This document shows positions 7,310-12,253 of a stretch of 12,253 nucleotides of DNA, piece by piece; the first letter of the stretch is position 1; every line of letters starts with the position of its first letter. A program made the translations under genes and the position numbers. The stretch is from an uncultured Intestinimonas sp. (GTDB lineage: Bacteria; Bacillota_A; Clostridia; Oscillospirales; Oscillospiraceae): positions 1 through 12,253 of the forward strand of contig CAUBHZ010000021.1 of the NCBI GenBank assembly GCA_958435885.1, written 5' to 3'. The notes under the pieces were generated by a model. The model saw only the letters and a program-made list of their open reading frames with translations, had not been told where the DNA came from and did not search any database.

Positions 7310-8395
7310 TCAGAGGCCTCCTTTCAGGTCCAGGCATTCCAGCAGATGGGGGAGGGCGGCGTCGGACAGCGCCCCGGCGGGGCCCTTCAGCAGCACTACC
7401 ACCGAGCCCTGACGCAGGATCAGTCCGCGGTAGTCGCCGCTGTCGGCGATGTAGGCCTCCTCCAGGCCCAGGTCGATGGGGCGGTAGGGCCGGACAGCCG
7501 CATCCGCTTCGGCGGAGAGGCCGTCCCCCCGCAGCCCGCGGGCCACCAGCGCTGCCGCCCAGCCGGTCTGGCAGTGCCAGTGGGTCTGCTGAAGGGAGCG
7601 CTCCCCATCCAGGGGGGTGCGGACGTAGACGCCCTTGAGCAGGAGGGAGTCCCCCAGCACCATGCCGTAGGGGGCGGAGCCGGACCGATCCAGGTCCTCC
7701 GCGGCAAGGTAGGGCCAGGGTGGCAGGTCCTCCAACGGCCCGGCTATCTGGAGGTGCAGCGGGAGGCTGAGGAGCAGGCAGAGGGGGAGAACCAGGGCGC
7801 AGAAAGCATTGGCCAAATGCAGGGGAAGCCTGCGGTAGCGGCGGTCCCGGCGGGACGCCCGGAGGGCGAGGAGCATACCCAGGACCAGGAGGGGGAGGGC
7901 CGCCAGACAGAGCAGGCCGCCGTTGCTCTGGAGAAAGAGGCGGTAGAAGCACAGCCGGCGCCCGCCCGCCGCCCAGAAGAGGAGCAGAAGGAGGAGAAAC
8001 AGAATGCCGGTCAGGATGCCGGGGAGCAGGGCCTCCCGACGGTACCGTTCCCGCTCCAGGGCGGGGTCGGTCTGGAGCGGGACGGGATCCCGGCCGGGCT
8101 GGGCGCGGTAGATCTTCATGCCGCCGGTCTGGGCCGCCAGAGACCAGCCGGCGTCGGCGGCCAACCGGTCATAGTCCCGCTGCCGCTCCGGGTCACGGAG
8201 GGACCAGTGGGCCACATCCACACAGTAGCGGGGCGGCGTGTCCTCCATTGGGACAAAACAGGCCGTGGGAAAGAACCCGGTCTGGATGCGGGTGAGCACC
8301 CAGCCCCGCTGTCCCTGATCTTCCAGCCAGCGCTGGGCCTCCGCCCGGTCCCGGACCCCAAAGCCAAAGTAGGCGCGGCGCTCCCGAATCTTCAT
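7310..8395 (-). CDS. DUF2812-type membrane protein, paralog 1 of 5 (next to PadR)
   Basis: A 361-residue paralog, the first after the regulator. The N-terminal domain shows RAEAQRWLEDQGQRGWVL (17-34), PRYCVDV (55-61), DYDRLAADAGWSL (74-86) and AQPGRDPVPLQTDPALERER (98-117). Membrane segments are predicted at about 124-142, 158-179 and 195-213, with a strongly basic loop (RASRRDRRYRR) between 2 and 3. The C-terminal domain carries YLAAEDLDRSG (229-239), TGWAAALVARGL (277-288), IDLGLEEAYI (307-316) and LILRQGSVVVLLKGP (325-339). Its ATG overlaps the PadR stop by four bases (ATGA), so the two are probably translationally coupled. AGGAGG lies seven bases upstream. DUF2812 genes next to PadR genes are a recurring Firmicutes arrangement (recalled, not checked here). 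The molecular role is unknown. Confidence 0.86.
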   Translation of the reverse strand: MKIRERRAYFGFGVRDRAEAQRWLEDQGQRGWVLTRIQTGFFPTACFVPMEDTPPRYCVDVAHWSLRDPERQRDYDRLAADAGWSLAAQTGGMKIYRAQPGRDPVPLQTDPALERERYRREALLPGILTGILFLLLLLLFWAAGGRRLCFYRLFLQSNGGLLCLAALPLLVLGMLLALRASRRDRRYRRLPLHLANAFCALVLPLCLLLSLPLHLQIAGPLEDLPPWPYLAAEDLDRSGSAPYGMVLGDSLLLKGVYVRTPLDGERSLQQTHWHCQTGWAAALVARGLRGDGLSAEADAAVRPYRPIDLGLEEAYIADSGDYRGLILRQGSVVVLLKGPAGALSDAALPHLLECLDLKGGL

Positions 8396-8715
8396 GAGGG
8401 CTCCTCCTCTCTCAGCACCCGCTCTCCGTCGGCCACCTGCCGGCGGAGCCGGTCGAACTCCTCCTCCAGTACCTTCCGCCCCTCGGCGGTGAGGCGGTAG
8501 CGCTTCCGGTTCTCCTCCTCGGCGGAGAGCTGGATGAGCCCCTCCTTTTCAAACCGGGCCAGCAGGGCGTACAAGGTCCCCGCCCCGATGGCCACCCGCC
8601 CGCCGGTAAGCTCCGATACATACTGCATGATGCCGTAGCCGTGGCGCTCCTTCGTGAGGGAGAGGAGGACATAGTACATCTGCTCCGTCAGAGTATCCAG
8701 CTTCTTTCGGGCCAC
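8392..8715 (-). CDS. PadR-family transcriptional regulator
   Basis: A 107-residue winged-helix regulator and the first gene of the operon. Motifs in the protein from the chosen start are the PadR N-terminal YYVLLSLTKERHGYGIMQYV, the recognition-helix region AIGAGTLYALLARFEKEGLI, and the wing KRYRLTAEGRKVLEEE, followed by a short acidic C-terminal helix typical of small PadR proteins. A longer reading would start at TTG 8730, but that codon lies within the Shine-Dalgarno. GTG at 8713-8715 is preferred because GGGAGG (8723-8728) stands seven bases before it. PadR proteins are dimeric repressors, often released by a ligand. The perfect inverted repeat over its own promoter suggests autorepression of the operon. 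Its stop overlaps the first DUF2812 gene. Confidence 0.93.
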   Translation of the reverse strand: MARKKLDTLTEQMYYVLLSLTKERHGYGIMQYVSELTGGRVAIGAGTLYALLARFEKEGLIQLSAEEENRKRYRLTAEGRKVLEEEFDRLRRQVADGERVLREEEPS

Positions 8716-8731
8716 GTCCTCACCTCCCAAC

Positions 8732-8776
8732 TATATCGAATATCGTCATAATCATAGTATAACGATATTCGATATA
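8732..8776. promoter_or_regulatory. Probable PadR operator: perfect 15-bp inverted repeat
   Basis: TATATCGAATATCGT (8732-8746) and ACGATATTCGATATA (8762-8776) are exact reverse complements around a 15-bp AT-rich spacer. The arms are therefore centred 30 bp apart, close to three helical turns. Each arm is itself a tandem repeat of ATATCG with a 7-bp period, giving four half-sites. The upstream arm fills the gap between -35 and -10. The downstream arm lies between the predicted transcription start and the ribosome site. Confidence 0.85.
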
Positions 8777-8782
8777 AGTCAA
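8756..8782 (-). promoter_or_regulatory. Promoter of the padR-DUF2812 operon
   Basis: On the minus strand TTGACT (8777-8782) serves as -35 and TATACT (8756-8761) as -10, each one mismatch from consensus. The 15-bp spacer is short and is exactly one operator arm. The alternative -10 TACTAT two bases on gives a 17-bp spacer. Transcription would start near 8749. This is the only convincing promoter seen for the eight genes down to 950. Confidence 0.75.
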
Positions 8783-8797
8783 GAGAGAAACGCAAAA

Positions 8798-8826
8798 GCC
8801 CGGACCCTTTTGGGAAGGGTCCGGGC
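8798..8826 (-). terminator. Rho-independent terminator after the broken XRE gene
   Basis: GCCCGGACCCTT (8798-8809) and AAGGGTCCGGGC (8815-8826) form a perfect 12-bp stem with a five-base loop, 14 bp past the XRE stop codon. On the minus strand the tail is TTTTGCGTTTC, a moderate T-tract. It separates the XRE gene from the padR promoter 15 bp further on. Confidence 0.87.
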
Positions 8827-8840
8827 AGAGGGGAGAACGG

Positions 8841-9656
8841 TCAGGAGACGCAGGTCTTGAGGGCGGAGTGGAGGAGGAGGCCGTCGTCGGTGGGAGAGAG
8901 GATCAGGTCCAGGGTCATGCCGTAGGGCTTTGCCTGGAGCAGGGCCCGATAGGTCCCGTCCTCCAGTCGTTCCAGGCTGCTGAGGGTGTAGACGTCCTCA
9001 GAAGTGGTGAAGGCGCCGCACTCCGGGTAGTAGCCCCCGTTTTTCAGCGGGAACTGCGCCGTCCCCTGGGCGGGGAGCTCTCCCCAATAGCCGAAGAAAC
9101 GGGCCAGATAGTCGGCCACCGTCTGAGGCTCCATGATGTCGCCGCCGCTGCATCCGGAGCGGTAGCACCACAGCAGCACATCGTCCCAGTCAGAGAGGAA
9201 GGCGCCGTCCTGGTAGTCAGGGAGGAAGCGGAGGACGTACTGCCGGGCGAAATAGGAGAAATCATCCCTGAGCTGTGCTGTGAGCTCCACCGGACCGGGG
9301 TCCTGGTCCGGCAGGGCGGCCAGCTCGTCGGAGACCTCCAGGGCACCGTCGGCGGCGGTGGTCACCTTGATGCCGCTGGGGGTGGTGTAGCTGATCCGAT
9401 GGGCGGACAGGGCGGTAGAGACAGTGGCATCCGGGACAGGTTCCGACGGAGTGCGGCCGGACCACAGTCCCAGGCCCGCGCCCAAACAGAAAGCGGCGCA
9501 GAGGGAGAGGGCCAGGACGGGGCGGGGGAGGGTCCGCCGGGGCCTGCGGCGCGGCAGGGCTTCCATACCGCACAGGGTATTCATGTCCGTGCCCAGGGCG
9601 GCGGTGAGGGAGCGGAGCATGTCCAGGTCGGGGACGGTCTGGTCTGTTTCCCAAAG
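8841..9656 (-). pseudogene. 3' remnant of an XRE-type, membrane-anchored regulator disrupted by the mobile element
   Basis: The open frame runs from a TAA at 9657-9659 to TGA at 8841. Reading from 9656 it begins LWETDQTVPDLDMLRSLTAA then LGTDMNTL, which is the last third of an XRE/Cro HTH domain (family pattern: helix, WExGxxxPDlxxLxxLAxxL, short helix). The recognition helices before it are missing. After the HTH end come a basic linker (LPRRRPRRTLPRP), one membrane segment (about VLALSLCAAFCLGAGLGLW) and an outer domain of about 190 residues that I do not recognise. The intact gene probably encoded a one-component regulator with a DNA-binding domain inside the cell and a sensing domain outside. 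The mobile element begins exactly where the HTH is broken. Initiation at ATG 9620 could give a 259-residue protein without DNA-binding ability. Confidence 0.8.
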
Positions 9657-9675
9657 TTAAGGATATGGATACAGA
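9657..9675. other. Junction of host XRE gene and integrated element (attachment-site region)
   Basis: Host homology (the TGGGAAACAGAC of the XRE HTH) can be followed up to about 9650-9656. The recombinase gene stops at 9676. The crossover therefore lies in or next to this short stretch, within roughly 9645-9675. The exact core cannot be fixed because the other end of the element and the empty site are not in the window. Confidence 0.65.
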
Positions 9676-11283
9676 TTAATCAATTTTGCCGATAAAGCGG
9701 TAGTAAATCTCAATCTCTTGCTCTCTCATACCATCCTCGCCTTTAGTGGCCTCGTGGATGACGATTTTTTCAATCAGGGTATTGAGAAGTTCGGCAGTTA
9801 GTTCCGTGGGGTTGGCGTACTGCTTGATGAGGGCGACCCATTTTTCGGCATCCAGGGCAGTTTGCTGCTCTGCGGACAGCTCCGCTTGCAAGCGGCTAAT
9901 CCTCTCCTCAAGTTCCAGCTGTTCTGCCTGGTACTTTTTAGTCAGCAGATTGAAGTTATACTCGGTGATGCGTCCGGCGGACCAGTCCTCATACATTCGG
10001 ACAAATTTTCCGTCCACTTCTGCCTTGCGCTTTTCCGCCCGTTTCAGTTCGGATTCCTGACGCTTGGCGACGGTCATGCGTTCCCGGTCACCGTTTTTCA
10101 AAATCTGCTGCAAGAGTTTTTCTTCGCTCAGCTGTGCCCGATGGGACCAATACTGGATTCTGGACAGCACATAGACATAGAGTGTGTCATAGCGGATATA
10201 ATGCGCCGAGCATTGTGCCCCCATCTGTCCGTACTGGCTGCAAGTGAAATGGCTGTACGGCGTTTTGTTCTGCCGGTTCGTGCCGAAGCGCATAGACCAG
10301 CCACAATCTGCACATTTTACAAGACCGGCGAAAATCTGCGTTGTAGCATCCTTTTGCTGCCGCCTACGGCTGGTGATCTGCTTTTGTACCTGTTCAAACA
10401 CATCCCGGCTGATGATCGCCTCATGGGTGTTTTCCACCCGAATCCATTCTTCTTTCGGCTTGCGCACCTTTTTCTTGTTTTTATAAGATATGTTGGTCTG
10501 CTTATTGTGTACGCTGTTGCCGATGTAGGTTTCATCTTGCAAGATACTTTTGACCTGAGCAATCGTCCAGGCATAGGATTTTTCTTCCGGCGCATTGGCA
10601 TAGATATTGGCGAAAGTTCCATACCGCTGATAATTGAGCCAGCCCGCAGTCGGGACTTTCTCTGCAATCAGGGCCTTGGTGATCTTCGCTGCACCCGCCC
10701 CATGAAACGCAAGGTCAAAGATTTTCTCGATGATCCAGCGGGTTTCTTCGTCTATGGCCAAAGTGTTTTTGACTTCGGGATGGCGGATGTATCCCAGCGG
10801 CGCATAGGCAAAAGTGCGTTCTCCGGCAGCAAATTTGGCACGGAGCGCCGTTTTCACCTTGCGGCTGGTATCCTTTGCAAACCATTCGTTGAAAAGGTTC
10901 TTGAACGGCACAAAATCCGAAAGTCCTTTTTCGGTGTCCTCGTTTTCGGCCACGGCAATGTAGCGAATCTGCTTTTCCGGGAACACAAATTCCAGATAGT
11001 AGTCCATCATCACGTGTTCACGGCCAAAGCGACTGAGATCTTTGGTAACGATGCAGTTGACCTTTCCGGCCTCCACATCATCCATCATCCGCTGAAAGCT
11101 GGGACGCTCGAAGTTTGTTCCGCTCCATCCGTCATCGACATACTCGCCATACACCGAAAGGCCATGTTCCTTTGCGTACTGCTGCAAAATGGTGCGCTGG
11201 GTCTCAATGCTCACGCTGTCGCCATAGTTTTCGTCGTCACGGCTGAGACGCATATAGAGTGCGGTATTGTAAGGTTGTTTCAC
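9676..11283 (-). CDS. Large serine recombinase (site-specific integrase/excisionase of the element)
   Basis: A 535-residue protein that cuts and rejoins attachment sites through a phosphoserine link. The resolvase catalytic domain (about 5-150) has YMRLSRDDE with the catalytic serine S14, VDDGWSGTNFERPSF (49-63) and KDLSRFGREH (81-90) with the active-site arginines R85 and R88. The 'Recombinase' domain follows (about 160-300; GYIRHPE, ILQDETYIGN), then a zinc ribbon with C324, C327, C348 and C358, a coiled coil (about 385-475) and a C-terminal DUF4368-like segment ending IYYRFIG. It looks complete and active. The start is GTG at 11281-11283, nine bases after AAAGGAGG; no better ATG exists. 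It has its own promoter upstream. Its 3' end lies about 20 bp from the broken XRE gene, marking the end of the element. Confidence 0.96.
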   Translation of the reverse strand: MKQPYNTALYMRLSRDDENYGDSVSIETQRTILQQYAKEHGLSVYGEYVDDGWSGTNFERPSFQRMMDDVEAGKVNCIVTKDLSRFGREHVMMDYYLEFVFPEKQIRYIAVAENEDTEKGLSDFVPFKNLFNEWFAKDTSRKVKTALRAKFAAGERTFAYAPLGYIRHPEVKNTLAIDEETRWIIEKIFDLAFHGAGAAKITKALIAEKVPTAGWLNYQRYGTFANIYANAPEEKSYAWTIAQVKSILQDETYIGNSVHNKQTNISYKNKKKVRKPKEEWIRVENTHEAIISRDVFEQVQKQITSRRRQQKDATTQIFAGLVKCADCGWSMRFGTNRQNKTPYSHFTCSQYGQMGAQCSAHYIRYDTLYVYVLSRIQYWSHRAQLSEEKLLQQILKNGDRERMTVAKRQESELKRAEKRKAEVDGKFVRMYEDWSAGRITEYNFNLLTKKYQAEQLELEERISRLQAELSAEQQTALDAEKWVALIKQYANPTELTAELLNTLIEKIVIHEATKGEDGMREQEIEIYYRFIGKID

Positions 11284-11313
11284 GGTAAAAATCCTCCTTT
11301 TAATCGAAACAAC

Positions 11314-11356
11314 CCACGCTTACAATACTTCTGCTTTTATTATACCGTAAGCGTGG
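11314..11356. promoter_or_regulatory. Inverted repeat (probable operator) at the recombinase promoter
   Basis: CCACGCTTAC (11314-11323) and GTAAGCGTGG (11347-11356) are exact reverse complements separated by 23 bp, with a centre spacing of 33 bp. The upstream arm lies between -35 and -10 and the other just after the predicted transcription start. The transcript would contain only one arm, so this is more likely a protein-binding site than an RNA hairpin. The binding protein is not in the window. Confidence 0.75.
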
Positions 11357-11367
11357 ATGTGGTTCAA
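11339..11367 (-). promoter_or_regulatory. Consensus promoter of the serine recombinase gene
   Basis: On the minus strand TTGAAC (11362-11367) and a perfect TATAAT (11339-11344) are separated by exactly 17 bp. Transcription would begin near 11332, about 50 bases before the GTG start. It lies between the TnpW-like gene and the recombinase, so recombinase expression need not depend on the upstream mob genes. Confidence 0.88.
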
Positions 11368-11385
11368 CGACATTTTGTTGTGGGT

Positions 11386-11685
11386 TTATCCAGCGTTGCG
11401 GGCGGCATACTGGACCACTTTTTCAATCAGCTTGTCCATGGGCTTTCCTGACTGGGAGAAATGCTCGGATACCCGAATCCGGGTATTGCCGCAGTAAAAG
11501 TATTGAATGCCATCCGGCTCTGTGACATAGACCGAGGTGTTCTCCAGTGTCGGTTCGGGTTCATCCTTCCAGCTGCGCCATTCTTCCAGAGTTTCCAACG
11601 GCGGCTCAAAAATCGGTTCAAAGCAGGATTCAATGTCGATATAACCATCGTCGGGTTCGCTCATAAAATCTTTGTGTTTTCTCAT
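11386..11685 (-). CDS. Small transposon-encoded protein, TnpW-like at its C-terminus
   Basis: A 99-residue protein between the relaxase and recombinase genes. The C-terminal half, NTRIRVSEHFSQSGKPMDKL followed by IEKVV, resembles the TnpW-type small proteins of Clostridial serine-recombinase elements, whose pattern is a short beta pair, V..HFS and a K..I/L helix. The first 50 residues are markedly acidic (EPIFEPPLETLEEW, KDEPEPTLEN) and I do not recognise them. No membrane segment or HTH is seen. ATG at 11685 follows GGAGG by seven bases, and the gene lies 17 bp after the relaxase stop. Its job is unknown; its place suggests a role in transfer or in control of excision, which is inference. 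The recombinase promoter separates it from the next gene. Confidence 0.75.
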   Translation of the reverse strand: MRKHKDFMSEPDDGYIDIESCFEPIFEPPLETLEEWRSWKDEPEPTLENTSVYVTEPDGIQYFYCGNTRIRVSEHFSQSGKPMDKLIEKVVQYAARNAG

Positions 11686-11702
11686 GCAGTTTCCTCCATC
11701 AA

Positions 11703-12253
11703 TTAAAGTTCCATATCCTGCGACTTGCGGCGGGAAGGTTGATCGTGCTGCTTTGTTTGCCGAGTTCGTGTCAAAATGGCGTCAAGAAAAGCCCGCACCT
11801 TTTCGGGTGCGAGCTTGACAGCTTCCAGATAGGGCCGTGCCTGTTCTTTCAGCGACTCATATCGCTGTTTCCAGACAGCGGCACTTTTTTGTGCGCTTTG
11901 CAGTTTTTCTTCCAAACGGCTGTTTTCCGCCTTGGCAAGAATCCCGTTGACCGCATAATCCTTGAGTGTGCTGCACTCGGATGGGGTCAGAGTGATATTG
12001 CCGGTGATCGCCTTTTTCCCCATGGAGCGGATTTCCTGTACGGTCAGGGCGGTGGTGCGCTGTTCTTTGGTCTGCTTTTGCAGGGATTGCAGTTCCTTCT
12101 GCTTTTTCTCAACGGCAGCCTGTGCAGTGTCCAGCGCCTGCTCTGTCTGAGCGATTTGAGCGGTCACATCTTCTAGCCGCTGCTGCTCCTGTGCCACTTT
12201 GAACTGGGTCACAGTCAGATGTTCTTCGGTGCTGCCACGCTCTCCACGCTCCA
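11703..12253 (-). CDS. C-terminal part of a probable Mob/Pre (MobV-type) relaxase, 5' end outside window
   Basis: The frame is open to the window edge, so the start is not visible. The 183 residues seen begin ERGERGSTEEHLTVTQFK, a pattern I associate with the end of the Mob_Pre relaxase domain in plasmid recombination/mobilization enzymes. A long charged coiled coil follows (QRLEDVTAQIAQTEQALDTA onward, rich in Lys, Glu and Gln), then a second coiled stretch, a helix ending EKVRAFLDAIL and a basic tail (RTRQTKQHDQPSRRKS). Such enzymes nick DNA at oriT and lead the strand into the recipient during mobilization. The catalytic part, with its histidine metal motif, would lie beyond the window. 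An internal GTG at 12212 is not taken as a start. A generic coiled-coil protein is the alternative. Confidence 0.7.
   Translation of the reverse strand, partial: ERGERGSTEEHLTVTQFKVAQEQQRLEDVTAQIAQTEQALDTAQAAVEKKQKELQSLQKQTKEQRTTALTVQEIRSMGKKAITGNITLTPSECSTLKDYAVNGILAKAENSRLEEKLQSAQKSAAVWKQRYESLKEQARPYLEAVKLAPEKVRAFLDAILTRTRQTKQHDQPSRRKSQDMEL

Larger units (their letters stand above)
9657..12253. mobile_element. One end of an integrative/mobilizable element (serine recombinase type), continues past the window
   Basis: From the XRE break to the window edge the sequence is visibly richer in A and T than the host operon. It carries, all on the minus strand, a large serine recombinase, a small TnpW-like protein and a probable Mob/Pre relaxase. 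A terminal recombinase gene whose 3' end faces the attachment site is typical of Clostridial serine-recombinase elements (Tn4451/CTn type). No conjugation or cargo genes are visible within the part shown. Confidence 0.85.

Noticed and set aside
6259..8500. Two long plus-strand open frames opposite the DUF2812 genes
   Set aside because: They mirror GC-rich coding DNA, are rich in Gly, Gln and Pro without motifs, and cross the boundaries of well-supported minus-strand genes.
11314..11356. Terminator or attachment site between the TnpW-like and recombinase genes
   Set aside because: A consensus promoter is interleaved with the arms and no T-tract follows. The element end is on the other side of the recombinase, so an operator fits better.
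9862..11451. Long plus-strand open frame opposite the serine recombinase
   Set aside because: It is antisense to a full recombinase with intact catalytic motifs, and its translation shows no recognisable domain.

Overview
The window looks like a chromosome of a GC-rich gut Clostridium (Oscillospiraceae-type, e.g. the Flavonifractor/Lawsonibacter/Oscillibacter group) carrying the end of an integrated mobile element. This rests on strong AGGAGG-type ribosome sites, GC-rich codon use in the host genes, a PadR/DUF2812 operon, and a large serine recombinase of the kind common in Clostridial integrative elements. The exact genus is inference.

Layout. (1) Positions 1-949, plus strand: the tail of a probable ribulose-phosphate 3-epimerase, then recR. 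The intergenic region after recR holds two tandem copies of a 76-bp repeat (717-792 and 824-899). A perfect 12-bp inverted repeat overlaps the recR stop codon. (2) Positions 8782-913, minus strand: one apparent eight-gene operon, read right to left. It contains a PadR-family regulator, five tandem paralogous membrane proteins with an N-terminal DUF2812-type domain, a flavodoxin-fold NAD(P)H oxidoreductase, a type I L-asparaginase (GTG start) and a strong terminator. Gaps inside the operon are -4 to 26 bp and most genes start behind a near-perfect Shine-Dalgarno. Its promoter is overlaid by a perfect 15-bp inverted repeat, one arm of which exactly fills the -35/-10 spacer, which suggests PadR autorepression. 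(3) Positions 9656-8798, minus strand: the 3' remnant of an XRE-type regulator with a transmembrane segment and an outer domain. Its HTH is cut off and a terminator follows. (4) Positions ~9657-12253, minus strand: one end of an integrative/mobilizable element of visibly lower GC. It carries a large serine recombinase whose 3' end abuts the broken XRE gene, a small TnpW-like protein, and the C-terminal coiled-coil part of a probable Mob/Pre (MobV-type) relaxase that runs off the window.

How the parts may work together. The five DUF2812 paralogs share a cytoplasmic N-terminal domain, an odd number of predicted membrane segments (three, or five in one paralog) and a conserved C-terminal domain predicted to lie outside the membrane. 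Together with the PadR repressor this looks like a membrane sensing or transport-control module of unknown function; it is the best candidate here for an undescribed system. The broken XRE membrane regulator sits directly upstream on the same strand, so the element's insertion may have removed a neighbouring regulatory gene. The recombinase has its own consensus promoter with an inverted repeat placed in the same way as the PadR operator, suggesting that its expression is tightly repressed.
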